From Tessaracoccus flavescens (GTDB taxonomy: Bacteria; Actinomycetota; Actinomycetes; Propionibacteriales; Propionibacteriaceae): a stretch of 8,049 bases of DNA. Below the pieces are notes generated by a model, which had not been told where the DNA came from, did no database searches, and saw only the letters and a list, made by a program, of their open reading frames with translations. Within the stretch, counting starts at the first letter, position 1. Every line of letters starts with the position of its first letter. The position numbers and the translations under genes were made by a program. Positions 1 through 6,537 of this stretch are shown piece by piece. Location: NCBI GenBank assembly GCA_020741375.1, contig DYZF01000125.1, forward strand, positions 1-8,049, given 5' to 3'.

Positions 1-939
1 GAGGCGACGATGACCGCGATCCGGCTGGCGCGAGGCGCCACCGGTCGCGACAAGATCGTGAAGTTCGCCGGCTGTTACCACGGCCACTCCGACGCGCTGC
101 TCGCCGCCGCCGGCAGTGGCGTTGCCACGCAGGGCCTTCCTGGATCGTCGGGCGTGACGGCCGCAGCGGCCGGCGACACAATCGTCGTCGACTATCAGGA
201 TGTGGCCGCCCTCACCCGGGTCTTCGACGAGGTGGGCGATCAGATCGCCGCCGTCATCACCGAGGGTGCGCCGTGCAACATGGGCGTCATCGGACCGGAC
301 GCCGAGTGGAACGCCACCATCCGTCAGATCACCGAACGCCACGGCGCTCTGATGATCCTGGACGAGGTGCTGACCGGCTTCCGCGTCGGCCCGGCCGGCT
401 GGCTGGGGCATGAGGGCGGCTACGAACCCGACATCCTCACCTTCGGGAAGGTGGTCGGCGGCGGCATGCCGCTGGCCGCGCTCGGCGGTCGCGCCGACCT
501 GATGCAGCTGCTGGCCCCCGTCGGACCGGTGTACCAAGCCGGCACACTCTCCGGTAACCCGCTCGCGACTGCGGCAGGCCTGACCACCCTGAGGTTGGCC
601 GACGACGCCGTCTACGCGCACATCGATCGTCGCTCCGCCGAACTGCAGGCGCTGATCGCGGAGGCCCTGACGGCTGCGTCGGTGCCGCACGTGATCCAGC
701 GCGCCGGAAATCTCTTCTCGGTGTTCTTCCGCGACGGCGCCGTCCGCAACTTCGACGACGCCAAGGCCCAGGACACGCAGGCCTTCTCGCGGTTCTTCCA
801 TTCGCTGCTGGACCAGCGCGTCTACCTGCCTCCGTCGGCCTTCGAGGCATGGTTCCTGTCGGCGGCGCACGACGACTCCGCAATGGCCCGGATCGCGGAC
901 GCGTTGCCAACGGCGGCGCGAGCCGCTGCGCATTCATGA
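1..939 (+). CDS. hemL: Glutamate-1-semialdehyde 2,1-aminomutase, 5'-truncated by the window
   Basis: PLP enzyme that converts glutamate-1-semialdehyde to 5-aminolevulinate in the cytoplasm, the last step of the C5 route into tetrapyrroles. The reading frame is open from base 1 (Glu-Ala-Thr before the first ATG at 10), and the family's EATM-AIRLARG segment starts the visible part, so the gene begins outside the window; about 115 N-terminal residues are missing relative to a usual length near 430. Visible family blocks are [20 protein letters not shown], the Schiff-base lysine in [18 protein letters not shown] (Lys codon 448-450), [13 protein letters not shown], and the C-terminal [19 protein letters not shown]. 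One local oddity is EGAPCNMG where E. coli HemL has EPVAGNMN. The stop is TGA at 937-939, 32 bases before the HemC-HemD gene, so the two are probably co-transcribed. Identification is secure; only the 5' end is unknown. Confidence 0.96.
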   Translation, partial: EATMTAIRLARGATGRDKIVKFAGCYHGHSDALLAAAGSGVATQGLPGSSGVTAAAAGDTIVVDYQDVAALTRVFDEVGDQIAAVITEGAPCNMGVIGPDAEWNATIRQITERHGALMILDEVLTGFRVGPAGWLGHEGGYEPDILTFGKVVGGGMPLAALGGRADLMQLLAPVGPVYQAGTLSGNPLATAAGLTTLRLADDAVYAHIDRRSAELQALIAEALTAASVPHVIQRAGNLFSVFFRDGAVRNFDDAKAQDTQAFSRFFHSLLDQRVYLPPSAFEAWFLSAAHDDSAMARIADALPTAARAAAHS

Positions 940-971
940 GAAGCTAGGCCCAGACTCTAGGAGGATCAACG

Positions 972-2639
972 GTGAAGCTTCGGTTGGGTACGCGCGGTTC
1001 CGCTCTCGCGCTTGCACGTTCTGAGAAGATCGCAGCGCTGCTGCGCGACGGTGGCGTCGATGTGGAAGTGGTGACGATCGAGACCTCGGGGTCCGAAACC
1101 CACCACATGCCGGACAACTACTCGGTTGGCGTGTTCGCGAAGGAACTGCGGCAGGCACTCTACGACGGCTCCGTGGACGTGGTGTTCCACAGCTGCAAGG
1201 ACATTCCGCTGACGGACAAGCCCGACGATCTCGTCATCCCGGCCGTCCTCAAGCGCTACGACTGGCGTGACGTTCTGGTGACCCGCAACGGACACCCGCT
1301 GGCCTCGCAGGCTCGGGGGTCGCGGATTGGCGTCACCTCGCTGCGCCGGATCGCCCAGTTGCGCGCGCTGCGCCCAGACCTCACCTTCGTCGATGTCGCG
1401 GGCCCGTTCGTGGACCGCCTGCGTCGCCTCGAGCCCGGCGACCTCGACGGTGTCGTCGTCTCCGCCACCGCGCTGCAGGATCTCGGCCTTGAAGAACGAG
1501 CCGCCGAGTACCTGCCGATCCTCCCGGCCCCCGGCCAGGGCGGCCTGGCCCTAGAATGCCTCGCGTCTCGCACCGACGTCATCGAGGCGCTTGAGCCGTT
1601 CGACGACGTCGAAACCCGAATCTGCGTGGACGCGGAGCGCGCCGTGCTGACCGAGCTGGGCACCAAGTACGTGGCTCCCGTCGGCGCACACGCGTTCCGT
1701 CGCGGCATCCTCTCGCTGAAGGCCGGCGTGTACTCCATCGACGGCACCAAGCGCCACGTCCTCGAGGTCGGCCTGCCGACGTCGCTGTACCACGCCAACC
1801 GCACCGGCGCGAACGTCGCCGAGGCGCTGAAGCAGCGCAACGCTCAGCGGTTCTTCTCCGACGAAGAGATCGCCGGCTTGAAGCTGTCGGTGGAGCACGA
1901 CGACGAGTCGCCGTTCATCGAGAACCCGAACGACGATCGCATCCGCGTCCTCCTGCCGCGTCAGGAAGGGCGTCTGTCGCAGGCGCTGCGCAAGAACGGC
2001 CTGCGCGTCGACTGCATCTCCTTGCAGGAAGCCGAACTCCTTCCCGCCGACAACCGCCTCGCCGAGGGTGACTGGATCGTCTTCCCGTCTGCCCAAACGG
2101 TCTGGGCGCTGCGTGAGCGCGGCTGGGACCTGCCTGAGGGCCGCAAGATCGCTGCCATGGGCTCGACCACCCGCCAGTCGCTCGAGGACGGCGGCATCAC
2201 CGTCGACCTGAGCCCTGAGGGCACGGCAAGCTCCCAGAGCCTCGTCGAGGTCTTCCCGAACGCCGAGGGCCAGGAGACGGTCGTCATCGTCGGCCCCGAC
2301 CAGCTGTCCACCAAGCTCGAGGAAGGCCTTCGGAACAAGGGCTACGAGGTCATCCGCCTCGAGGTGTACACGATGGCCGACGTGAAGGAACTGGATCCTC
2401 GTGTCAGCCAGATGTGGAACGACGGCGCCTGGCAGGCGGTCCTGCTGTCGCAGCCGTCGCTCGCTTCGGCCTACCAGAATCTACTCGGCCACCGCGACGA
2501 GGTCGCGGTGCTGGCCTGGGATCAGGAGACGGCCGCAGCGCTGCGCGAGGTCGGCGTCGAGCCGGCCGATACTGCGAAGACGAAGGACGAGTTCGGGGTC
2601 GCGGCATTGGCCAGATTCCTCATGGGGGAGGGCCACTAG
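972..2639 (+). CDS. HemC-HemD fusion: divergent hydroxymethylbilane synthase domain plus uroporphyrinogen-III synthase domain
   Basis: A 555-residue protein. Residues about 1-300 align along their length with HemC, which polymerises four porphobilinogens into hydroxymethylbilane; residues about 320-555 resemble HemD, which closes it to uroporphyrinogen III. The start is GTG at 972, with a perfect AGGAGG at 959-964 seven bases upstream. Retained HemC features are LGTRGSALALAR, HSCKDIP (Lys76 and catalytic Asp77), SLRR (equivalent to E. coli Arg131/132), LGLEER and PAPGQGG. Lost features are the dipyrromethane-cofactor Cys (E. coli Cys242), which is Tyr233 here in an ungapped alignment from AERA to PVG, and RGNV, which reads AGPF (residues 143-146), removing the Arg149 equivalent. 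The HemD half shows an RVLLPRQ start, a DWIVFPSAQTV block, a GSTTRQSLEDGG block and an AVLLSQPS block, all somewhat divergent. It follows hemL closely. Fold and pathway context are clear; activity of the HemC half is in doubt, so no gene symbol is given. Confidence 0.88.
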   Translation: MKLRLGTRGSALALARSEKIAALLRDGGVDVEVVTIETSGSETHHMPDNYSVGVFAKELRQALYDGSVDVVFHSCKDIPLTDKPDDLVIPAVLKRYDWRDVLVTRNGHPLASQARGSRIGVTSLRRIAQLRALRPDLTFVDVAGPFVDRLRRLEPGDLDGVVVSATALQDLGLEERAAEYLPILPAPGQGGLALECLASRTDVIEALEPFDDVETRICVDAERAVLTELGTKYVAPVGAHAFRRGILSLKAGVYSIDGTKRHVLEVGLPTSLYHANRTGANVAEALKQRNAQRFFSDEEIAGLKLSVEHDDESPFIENPNDDRIRVLLPRQEGRLSQALRKNGLRVDCISLQEAELLPADNRLAEGDWIVFPSAQTVWALRERGWDLPEGRKIAAMGSTTRQSLEDGGITVDLSPEGTASSQSLVEVFPNAEGQETVVIVGPDQLSTKLEEGLRNKGYEVIRLEVYTMADVKELDPRVSQMWNDGAWQAVLLSQPSLASAYQNLLGHRDEVAVLAWDQETAAALREVGVEPADTAKTKDEFGVAALARFLMGEGH

Positions 2640-2662
2640 ATCGGCGGACGAGCGTAGCCTGA

Positions 2663-2681
2663 CCCCGATTTCTCATCGGGG
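2663..2681. other. Perfect 7-bp inverted repeat after the HemC-HemD gene
   Basis: CCCCGAT at 2663-2669, a TTCTC loop, then ATCGGGG at 2675-2681, lying 24 bases past the TAG stop. It could act as a short terminator or an mRNA 3' stabiliser for the hem transcript, but no T-run follows (the next bases are CCAGAGTTG), so it is not a classical intrinsic terminator. Its position between the hem gene and the tRNA promoter region suggests that it separates the two transcripts. Confidence 0.45.
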
Positions 2682-2693
2682 CCAGAGTTGCGC

Positions 2694-2699
2694 TAAAGT
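2694..2699 (+). promoter_or_regulatory. Possible -10 box for the tRNA-Ala gene
   Basis: TAAAGT sits 26 bases before the mature tRNA 5' end, which would give a start near 2706 and a leader of about 20 bases for RNase P to remove. No good -35 hexamer lies at the expected distance, and the TTGCGC at 2688-2693 directly abuts the -10 and cannot serve. The call rests on one hexamer and on position. Confidence 0.3.
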
Positions 2700-2725
2700 C
2701 TTCCGAGTCGCCGCAAGGTGACGCT

Positions 2726-2798
2726 GGGGCTATGGCGCAGTTGGTAGCGCGCTTCCATGGCATGGAAGAGGCCAGGGGTTCGAATCCCCTTAGCTCCA
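2726..2798 (+). tRNA. tRNA-Ala, anticodon GGC
   Basis: The full cloverleaf can be folded by eye. The acceptor GGGGCTA (2726-2732) pairs with TAGCTCC (2791-2797) with one G-T wobble. The D stem is GCGC/GCGC around AGTTGGTA. The anticodon stem CTTCC (2752-2756) pairs with GGAAG (2764-2768) around the loop ATGGCAT, giving anticodon GGC at 2759-2761, which reads GCC. The T arm is AGGGG-TTCGAAT-CCCCT. The discriminator is A2798, as expected for tRNA-Ala. CCA is not encoded (the next bases are CAACAG), so the 3' end must be added by nucleotidyltransferase. The 3' trailer is very short because the terminator hairpin starts four bases later. Confidence 0.97.
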
Positions 2799-2801
2799 CA
2801 A

Positions 2802-2844
2802 CAGAACCGGCGCTTGGTGAAAACCAAGCGCCGGTTCTGCTTTG
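2802..2844 (+). terminator. Intrinsic terminator of the tRNA-Ala gene
   Basis: A perfect 17-bp GC-rich stem: CAGAACCGGCGCTTGGT (2802-2818), loop GAAA, and its exact complement at 2823-2839, followed by CTTTG and a further TTCT. It begins three bases after the last tRNA base. In the other direction it lies 43 bases beyond the stop of the minus-strand small membrane protein gene, so it probably also limits read-through from the phosphate-transport operon. That side lacks a T-tract (TTGTGGAGC), so minus-strand termination would be weaker. Confidence 0.85.
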
Positions 2845-2881
2845 TTCTGAGGATCCCGACGGTCGCTTCGAGGGCGATGGG

Positions 2882-3178
2882 TTACTTCGGGACGAACATC
2901 GGGATGACGTTGTCGAAGCTCAGCCGCATGCCGAAGCCCGACGCCACGATGGCGCCGATGCCCAGCGCGACGGCGCCCAGCACGATCGCGAAGCACAGAT
3001 AGCCGAGGATGCGCCCTGCGATGTGCGGGGTGTGGTCGTCGGTGTTGACGAGGCTGCCGGAGCCCCACGACAGCGCCTTGATGCCCAGTGAAAAGATCGC
3101 TGGCAGGCCGGCGCCCAGCAAGAGGCCGACGAGGAGCACGTTGCGTGCCCCCTCCAGAGCGAGCCAGAGGTTGTTCAT
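2882..3178 (-). CDS. Small two-helix membrane protein of unknown function, coupled to the PiT phosphate transporter
   Basis: A 98-residue protein that I do not recognise as a named family. Two hydrophobic segments are visible, at about residues 13-33 and 57-80. They are separated by a polar stretch of about 20 residues rich in Asp, His and Ser (NTDDHTPH), with one Arg just before helix 2. There is no Cys-pair or catalytic motif. The ATG at 3178-3176 overlaps the TGA of the upstream transporter gene (ATGA), and AAGGAG lies eight bases upstream inside the transporter's last codons, so translation is almost certainly coupled. That arrangement suggests an accessory or stabilising partner of the transporter, but this is inference from position only. 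The stop is TAA at 2884-2882. The reading frame is convincing because of its hydrophobic pattern, Shine-Dalgarno sequence and coupling. Confidence 0.82.
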   Translation of the reverse strand: MNNLWLALEGARNVLLVGLLLGAGLPAIFSLGIKALSWGSGSLVNTDDHTPHIAGRILGYLCFAIVLGAVALGIGAIVASGFGMRLSFDNVIPMFVPK

Positions 3179-4398
3179 GCCACCTTCTCCTTCGAGGGAA
3201 GCTTGCGACCGGTGGCTTCCTCAACCCACTCGTCGTTGACGTTGTTGTGATCGATCTCGGTCTTCTTCGAGTGCAGGTACATCCAGGCGGAGGCCGCCAG
3301 CAGGATCGCGAAGACGACGACGGCGCCGAGGATGCCGCCGATGCTGTGGCCGATGAACCACGTGACTGCGCCGACGACAGCTGCGGAGGGGAGAGTGATG
3401 GCCCACGCGGCGAGCATGCGGCCAGCGACCCGCCAGTTGACCTTCGCATCGGGGCGGCCGACGCCGCTGCCGAGGATCGAGCCGGTGGCGACGTGCGTCG
3501 TCGAGAGGGCGAAGCCAAGGTGGCTGGAGGCCAGGATGACGGCGGCGGAAGACGACTCGGCGGCCATGCCCTGAGGCGAGCTGATCTCGACGAGCCCCTT
3601 GCCCAGGGTGCGGATGATGCGCCATCCGCCGAGGTAGGTGCCGAGCGCGATGGCCAGAGCGCAGGTGAGCTTCACCCAGAAGGGGACCGATTCGAGGTCG
3701 GTCCAGGCGCCGGTGGCGATGAGGGCGAGCGTGATGACGCCCATGGTCTTCTGCGCATCGTTGGTGCCGTGCGCGAGGGAGACGAGGGAGGCGGATCCGA
3801 TCTGCCCCCAGCGGAAGCCCGACTCGCGGTACTTCTCAGCGACACCCGTGGTGATCTTGAACACCAGCCAGGTGCCGATCGACGCGATGATGATGGCGAT
3901 CACCGGCGACATGAGTGCCGGGAGGACCACCTTGCCGACGACGCCGTCGAGCTTGGTGCCGTCGCCCATCCACTTGACGCCGTTGACGCCCAAGCCGGCC
4001 ATCGTTGCCCCGACGAGGCCGCCGAAGAGGGCGTGTGACGAGCTGGACGGCAGGCTCAGCAGCCAAGTCAGTAGGTTCCAGACGATGGCGCCCACAAGAC
4101 CGCTCAGAATGATGAGCAGCAGCCCCATCCCGCCGTCCGCGATCAGTTCGGCACGTGGCGCGCCGGACTTGTCCTGGATGTTGACGACGGCGTTGGTGAC
4201 GGTGAGCGCGACCTCCACGGAGAGGAAGGCGCCGATCAGATTGAGGATCGCGGAGAGGGTCACAGCGACCTTGGGCTTGAGGGCACCGGTGGCGATGGAG
4301 GTGGCCATCGCGTTGCCGGTGTCGTGGAAACCGTTGGTGAAATCGAAAGCGAGGGCGGTGACGACCACCAGCGCGAGTACTACTAACTCAGGGGGCAC
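3175..4398 (-). CDS. PiT-family inorganic phosphate transporter
   Basis: A 407-residue integral membrane protein of the PiT family, low-affinity carriers that import phosphate (often as a metal-phosphate complex) driven by ion symport. Both halves of the internally duplicated PiT signature are present: FDFTNGFHDTGNAMATS at residues 18-34 and SLAHGTNDAQKTMG at 207-220. Each is followed by the matching second motif, LPSSSSHALFGGLVGA (116-131) and ALSTTHVATGSILGSGVG (297-314). About ten hydrophobic segments are spread along the chain, and the last about 30 residues form a charged cytoplasmic tail. The start is GTG at 4398-4396: an in-frame TAG a few codons upstream excludes a longer protein, and the chosen N-terminus matches the family. 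No strong Shine-Dalgarno is evident (AGGTAAG lies too far upstream). The gene is divergent from the sulfur operon. No PhoU-like DUF47 partner is visible in the window. Confidence 0.95.
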   Translation of the reverse strand: MPPELVVLALVVVTALAFDFTNGFHDTGNAMATSIATGALKPKVAVTLSAILNLIGAFLSVEVALTVTNAVVNIQDKSGAPRAELIADGGMGLLLIILSGLVGAIVWNLLTWLLSLPSSSSHALFGGLVGATMAGLGVNGVKWMGDGTKLDGVVGKVVLPALMSPVIAIIIASIGTWLVFKITTGVAEKYRESGFRWGQIGSASLVSLAHGTNDAQKTMGVITLALIATGAWTDLESVPFWVKLTCALAIALGTYLGGWRIIRTLGKGLVEISSPQGMAAESSSAAVILASSHLGFALSTTHVATGSILGSGVGRPDAKVNWRVAGRMLAAWAITLPSAAVVGAVTWFIGHSIGGILGAVVVFAILLAASAWMYLHSKKTEIDHNNVNDEWVEEATGRKLPSKEKVA

Positions 4399-4497
4399 AT
4401 TCCACAGTCTTACCTATTCGCCTTCTGTTCATGAAACTGGAGTTGCGAAGTTAGGAAAATTGTGTTCCCAGTCTGTTGACGTTCTTGTGGAGACCGA

Positions 4498-4525
4498 TTT
4501 TGAAGTAAACCCCCGGGGGTATATT
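4498..4525 (+). promoter_or_regulatory. Promoter of the sulfur-response operon
   Basis: The -10 is TATATT at 4520-4525, matching the bacterial consensus at five of six bases, and predicts a start near 4531-4533. The best -35 at usual spacing is TTTTGA (4498-4503, 16-base spacer); TTGAAG at 4500-4505 resembles the consensus more but leaves only 14 bases. The AGGAGG ribosome site at 4535-4540 follows almost at once, giving a very short leader of about 15 bases. The operator dyad fills the spacer. Confidence 0.6.
4509..4520. promoter_or_regulatory. Probable CsoR/CstR-family operator, ACCCCCGGGGGT
   Basis: A perfect 12-bp palindrome, ACCCCCGGGGGT, flanked by A/T bases (GTAA before, ATATTC after). 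DUF156 repressors of the CsoR/CstR type bind C-run/G-run dyads ending in TAT or similar, and this site has that form. It lies between the possible -35 and the TATATT -10 (4520-4525) of the CoA-disulfide reductase gene, so bound repressor would block RNA polymerase. A gene for such a repressor is second in the same operon, which argues for autoregulation. Seen: the palindrome and its position. Inferred: the protein that binds it. Confidence 0.72.
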
Positions 4526-4546
4526 CTCGTGCCCAGGAGGTTTCAG

Positions 4547-6223
4547 ATGAAGCTAGTTGTTGTGGGCGGAGTCGCCGGTGGAATGAGCTGCGCGGCACGC
4601 GCGCGCCGCTTGGATGAGTCGGCGGAGATCATCGTCCTGGAGCGGGGCGAGCACGTCTCGTTCGCCAACTGCGGGCTGCCGTACTTCGTCGGCGGGGAGA
4701 TCACCGAGGAATCCAAGCTGCTGGTCCAGACGCCGGCCGGGCTCAAGGCCTCGCTCAACCTTGACGTCCGCACCGGCCATGACGTCGTCGGCCTGGATCC
4801 CCAGCGCAAGGTCGTCCTCGTCAACACGGCTGATGGACGCTCTGAGATCTCCTACGACGCGCTGGTCCTTTCTCCCGGCGCGAAGGCTATTCAGCCGCCC
4901 ATCCCAGGAGTCGACTCGCCGCGCATCATGACGCTGCGCACCGTCGACGACGCCCTGCGCATGCGCGCGTCCGTGGTCGGCGGGGCGCGCCGCGCTGTGG
5001 TGCTCGGCGCCGGCTTCATCGGGCTCGAGGCGGCCGAGGCGCTTGCCCAGGAGGGCATGCAGGTCACCGTCGTGGAGTTGGCGCCACACGTGCTCCCGCC
5101 GCTTGAGACCGAGATGGCCACCCTCGTGACGAACGAGCTGCGCCGCCTCGGCATCGACGTGCGCGACGGCGTCGCCGCCACCGAGATCGAACATGGCTCC
5201 GAGCACGACGTCGTCGTACTTGGCGACGGAACGCGCATCGAGGCCGACCTCATCGTCATGTCCGTCGGTGTGCGCCCCGACACCGCCCAGTTCGAGGCGG
5301 CCGGCATCGAGTGTGAGCGTGGCGGAATCGTCGTCGACGAGCACGGCCGCACCTCGGTGCCCGACGTGTGGGCCGTCGGCGACGCCGTCGTCTCCACCGA
5401 CGCGGTCACCGGCATCCGCCGTCCCGTGCCGCTCGCCGGCCCGGCGAACCGCGCAGGTCGCCTCGTCGCGGATCACATCTTCAACCCCGAGACGGCCCGC
5501 GCCATCCCCGCGCCTGTCGGGACGGCCATCGTCCGGGTTGGTGAGCTCACCGCCGCCATGACGGGGGCCAACCGCGCCAGTCTCGACGCGGCGGGGATCG
5601 AGTACCAAACGCTTCACCTGCACCCGAACAACCACGCGGGCTACTTCCCTGGCGCCACGCAGGTTCACCTTCTGGTGCACATGGCGCCCGACGGCCGCCT
5701 CCTTGGCGCCCAGGGGGTTGGCAACGACGGCGTCGACAAGCGCATCGACGTGCTCGCCACAGCGCTGCGTGCAGGGCTTGCCGTGGACGAACTGATCGAC
5801 CTCGATCTGTCCTACGCGCCGCCCTACGGCTCGGCGAAGGACCCGGTGAACTTCATCGGCATGATCGGCCAGAACCTGCTCACCGACACCGTCCGCCTCT
5901 GGGATGCCCACGATCTCGACGCCGTCCGGGACTCGGCGCTGGTCCTCGACACGCGTGGAGCGGGGGAGTACGCCTCCGGACACATCCCGGGATCCCTCAA
6001 CATCGCGCACACCGAGCTGCGCGATCGGCTTGACGAGGTTCGCGACGCTGCCGCCGGCCGCCCCGTGCGGGTGCTGTGCCAGTCCGGCGTGCGCTCGCAC
6101 ATCTCCCATCGCATCCTTGCCCAAGCGGGCTTCGACTCCGCGTCGATGTCCGGTGGCATGCTCACCCTGCGGGCGGTCCTTGGGGACCGTGCCGCCGACG
6201 TCCTGACCGCCCCCGAGAACTAA
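4547..6223 (+). CDS. CoA-disulfide reductase/polysulfide reductase with C-terminal rhodanese domain
   Basis: A 558-residue flavoprotein fused to a rhodanese domain; such CoADR-RHD proteins reduce CoA disulfide, CoA-persulfide or polysulfide with NAD(P)H. The start is ATG 4547, six bases after a perfect AGGAGG; the frame is open further upstream, but that part is antisense to the transporter gene. Domains: FAD-binding VVGGVAGGMSCAARARRL (residues 5-22); active-site Cys42 in SFANCGLPYFVGG; NAD(P)-binding GAGFIG (154-159); FAD motif AVGD (276-279); and the C-terminal dimerisation region with HAGYFPGA and SYAPPYGSAKDP, blocks typical of CoADR. The rhodanese domain covers about residues 460-555, with LDTRGAGEYASGHIPGS and the active loop CQSGVR (Cys511). 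Length matches the fused family. It is followed 10 bases later by a CstR-like repressor, which fits a persulfide detoxification or sulfide-oxidation role in the cytoplasm. The exact in vivo substrate is not fixed by sequence. Confidence 0.94.
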   Translation: MKLVVVGGVAGGMSCAARARRLDESAEIIVLERGEHVSFANCGLPYFVGGEITEESKLLVQTPAGLKASLNLDVRTGHDVVGLDPQRKVVLVNTADGRSEISYDALVLSPGAKAIQPPIPGVDSPRIMTLRTVDDALRMRASVVGGARRAVVLGAGFIGLEAAEALAQEGMQVTVVELAPHVLPPLETEMATLVTNELRRLGIDVRDGVAATEIEHGSEHDVVVLGDGTRIEADLIVMSVGVRPDTAQFEAAGIECERGGIVVDEHGRTSVPDVWAVGDAVVSTDAVTGIRRPVPLAGPANRAGRLVADHIFNPETARAIPAPVGTAIVRVGELTAAMTGANRASLDAAGIEYQTLHLHPNNHAGYFPGATQVHLLVHMAPDGRLLGAQGVGNDGVDKRIDVLATALRAGLAVDELIDLDLSYAPPYGSAKDPVNFIGMIGQNLLTDTVRLWDAHDLDAVRDSALVLDTRGAGEYASGHIPGSLNIAHTELRDRLDEVRDAAAGRPVRVLCQSGVRSHISHRILAQAGFDSASMSGGMLTLRAVLGDRAADVLTAPEN

Positions 6224-6233
6224 GGAAATCCGA

Positions 6234-6503
6234 ATGGCACACGAAGCTGAGGCCCAGCGCAAGATCCTCAACCGCCTCCGTCGGGCGCGCGGCCAACTCG
6301 ACGCGGTGGTCCGCGTCGTCGAAGAGGGCGGCTCCTGCCGCGACGTCGTCACGCAGCTGTCCGCAGTCTCCAGCGCCCTAGACCGGGCCGGATTCGCCAT
6401 CATCGCCTCCGCGATGAAGGACTGCGTCGCCGACGGCGACGGCAACGCCCACGACGGCATGACCGCCGACGAACTCGAAAAGCTCTTCCTCACCCTGGCC
6501 TGA
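6234..6503 (+). CDS. CsoR/CstR-type (DUF156) repressor, persulfide-sensor pattern
   Basis: An 89-residue, all-helical DUF156 repressor, full length for the family. The N-terminal KILNRLRRARGQLDAVVRVVEEG block is the family signature, supplying DNA-contact and tetramer residues. Copper-sensing CsoR uses Cys-x24-His-x3-Cys. Here the spacing is identical but the His is replaced: Cys35, Ala60, Cys64 (GGSCRDVV and SAMKDCV). Two Cys without the His is the pattern of CstR, which senses persulfides by forming di- or trisulfide bridges. The gene lies 10 bases after the CoADR-rhodanese gene; its AAGGA site (6222-6226) overlaps that gene's TAA. A fitting C/G dyad sits in the operon promoter. Family assignment is firm; persulfide rather than metal sensing is inferred from the ligand change and neighbours. 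Formaldehyde-sensing FrmR is less likely because it also keeps a His-containing set of residues. Confidence 0.92.
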   Translation: MAHEAEAQRKILNRLRRARGQLDAVVRVVEEGGSCRDVVTQLSAVSSALDRAGFAIIASAMKDCVADGDGNAHDGMTADELEKLFLTLA

Positions 6504-6516
6504 CCCGCCGCACCAC

Positions 6517-6537
6517 GAAAAAAAAGGAGAAAAAAAC
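6517..6537 (+). promoter_or_regulatory. Purine-rich ribosome-binding leader of the small Cys-rich gene
   Basis: Twenty-one bases made almost wholly of A and G (eight or more A, then GGAG, then seven A), just before the ATG at 6538. AAGGAG at 6524-6529 is eight bases from the start, an ideal Shine-Dalgarno spacing. Such an unstructured A-rich leader in a GC-rich genome predicts efficient translation and supports the short gene as real. Confidence 0.75.

Larger units (their letters stand above)
4399..4546. promoter_or_regulatory. Divergent intergenic control region between the PiT gene and the CoA-disulfide reductase gene
   Basis: A 148-base region, clearly more AT-rich than the flanking genes, that must hold both divergent promoters. 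Plus side: TATATT -10 at 4520-4525, a C/G dyad immediately upstream, and TTTTGA (4498-4503) as a possible -35 with a 16-base spacer. A second -35-like TTGACG occurs at 4476-4481. Minus side: a weak TAACTT -10-like hexamer (complement of 4448-4453) about 50 bases from the GTG of the transporter gene, without a recognisable -35. I saw no Pho box-like direct repeats. Confidence 0.6.

Noticed and set aside
1668..1670. Cofactor Cys loss as a simple sequencing error (TAC for TGC)
   Set aside because: One base would explain Tyr for Cys, but the adjacent GG-to-TK change and the separate RGNV-to-AGPF change show genuine divergence.
2732..3091. Open frame starting inside the tRNA
   Set aside because: It runs through the tRNA, the terminator hairpin and the antisense of the small membrane protein gene.
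3088..4038. Plus-strand 316-codon frame across the PiT gene
   Set aside because: Asp/Glu/Gly/Arg-rich composition typical of antisense frames in high-GC DNA; no motif or ribosome site.
4476..4481. TTGACG as the -35 of the sulfur operon
   Set aside because: It is 38 bases from the TATATT -10, too far; no good -10 lies 16-18 bases after it (TTTGAA is poor).
3638..4546. Upstream extension of the CoA-disulfide reductase frame by about 300 codons
   Set aside because: It is antisense to the well-supported PiT gene, has no family similarity, and the family N-terminus plus AGGAGG fix the start at 4547.
4553..6493. Long minus-strand open frame (646 codons) opposite the CoADR-rhodanese and repressor genes
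   Set aside because: Its sequence is low-complexity Arg/Gly/Asp/Val-rich, a shadow of GC-rich codon bias; the plus-strand genes carry all recognisable motifs.
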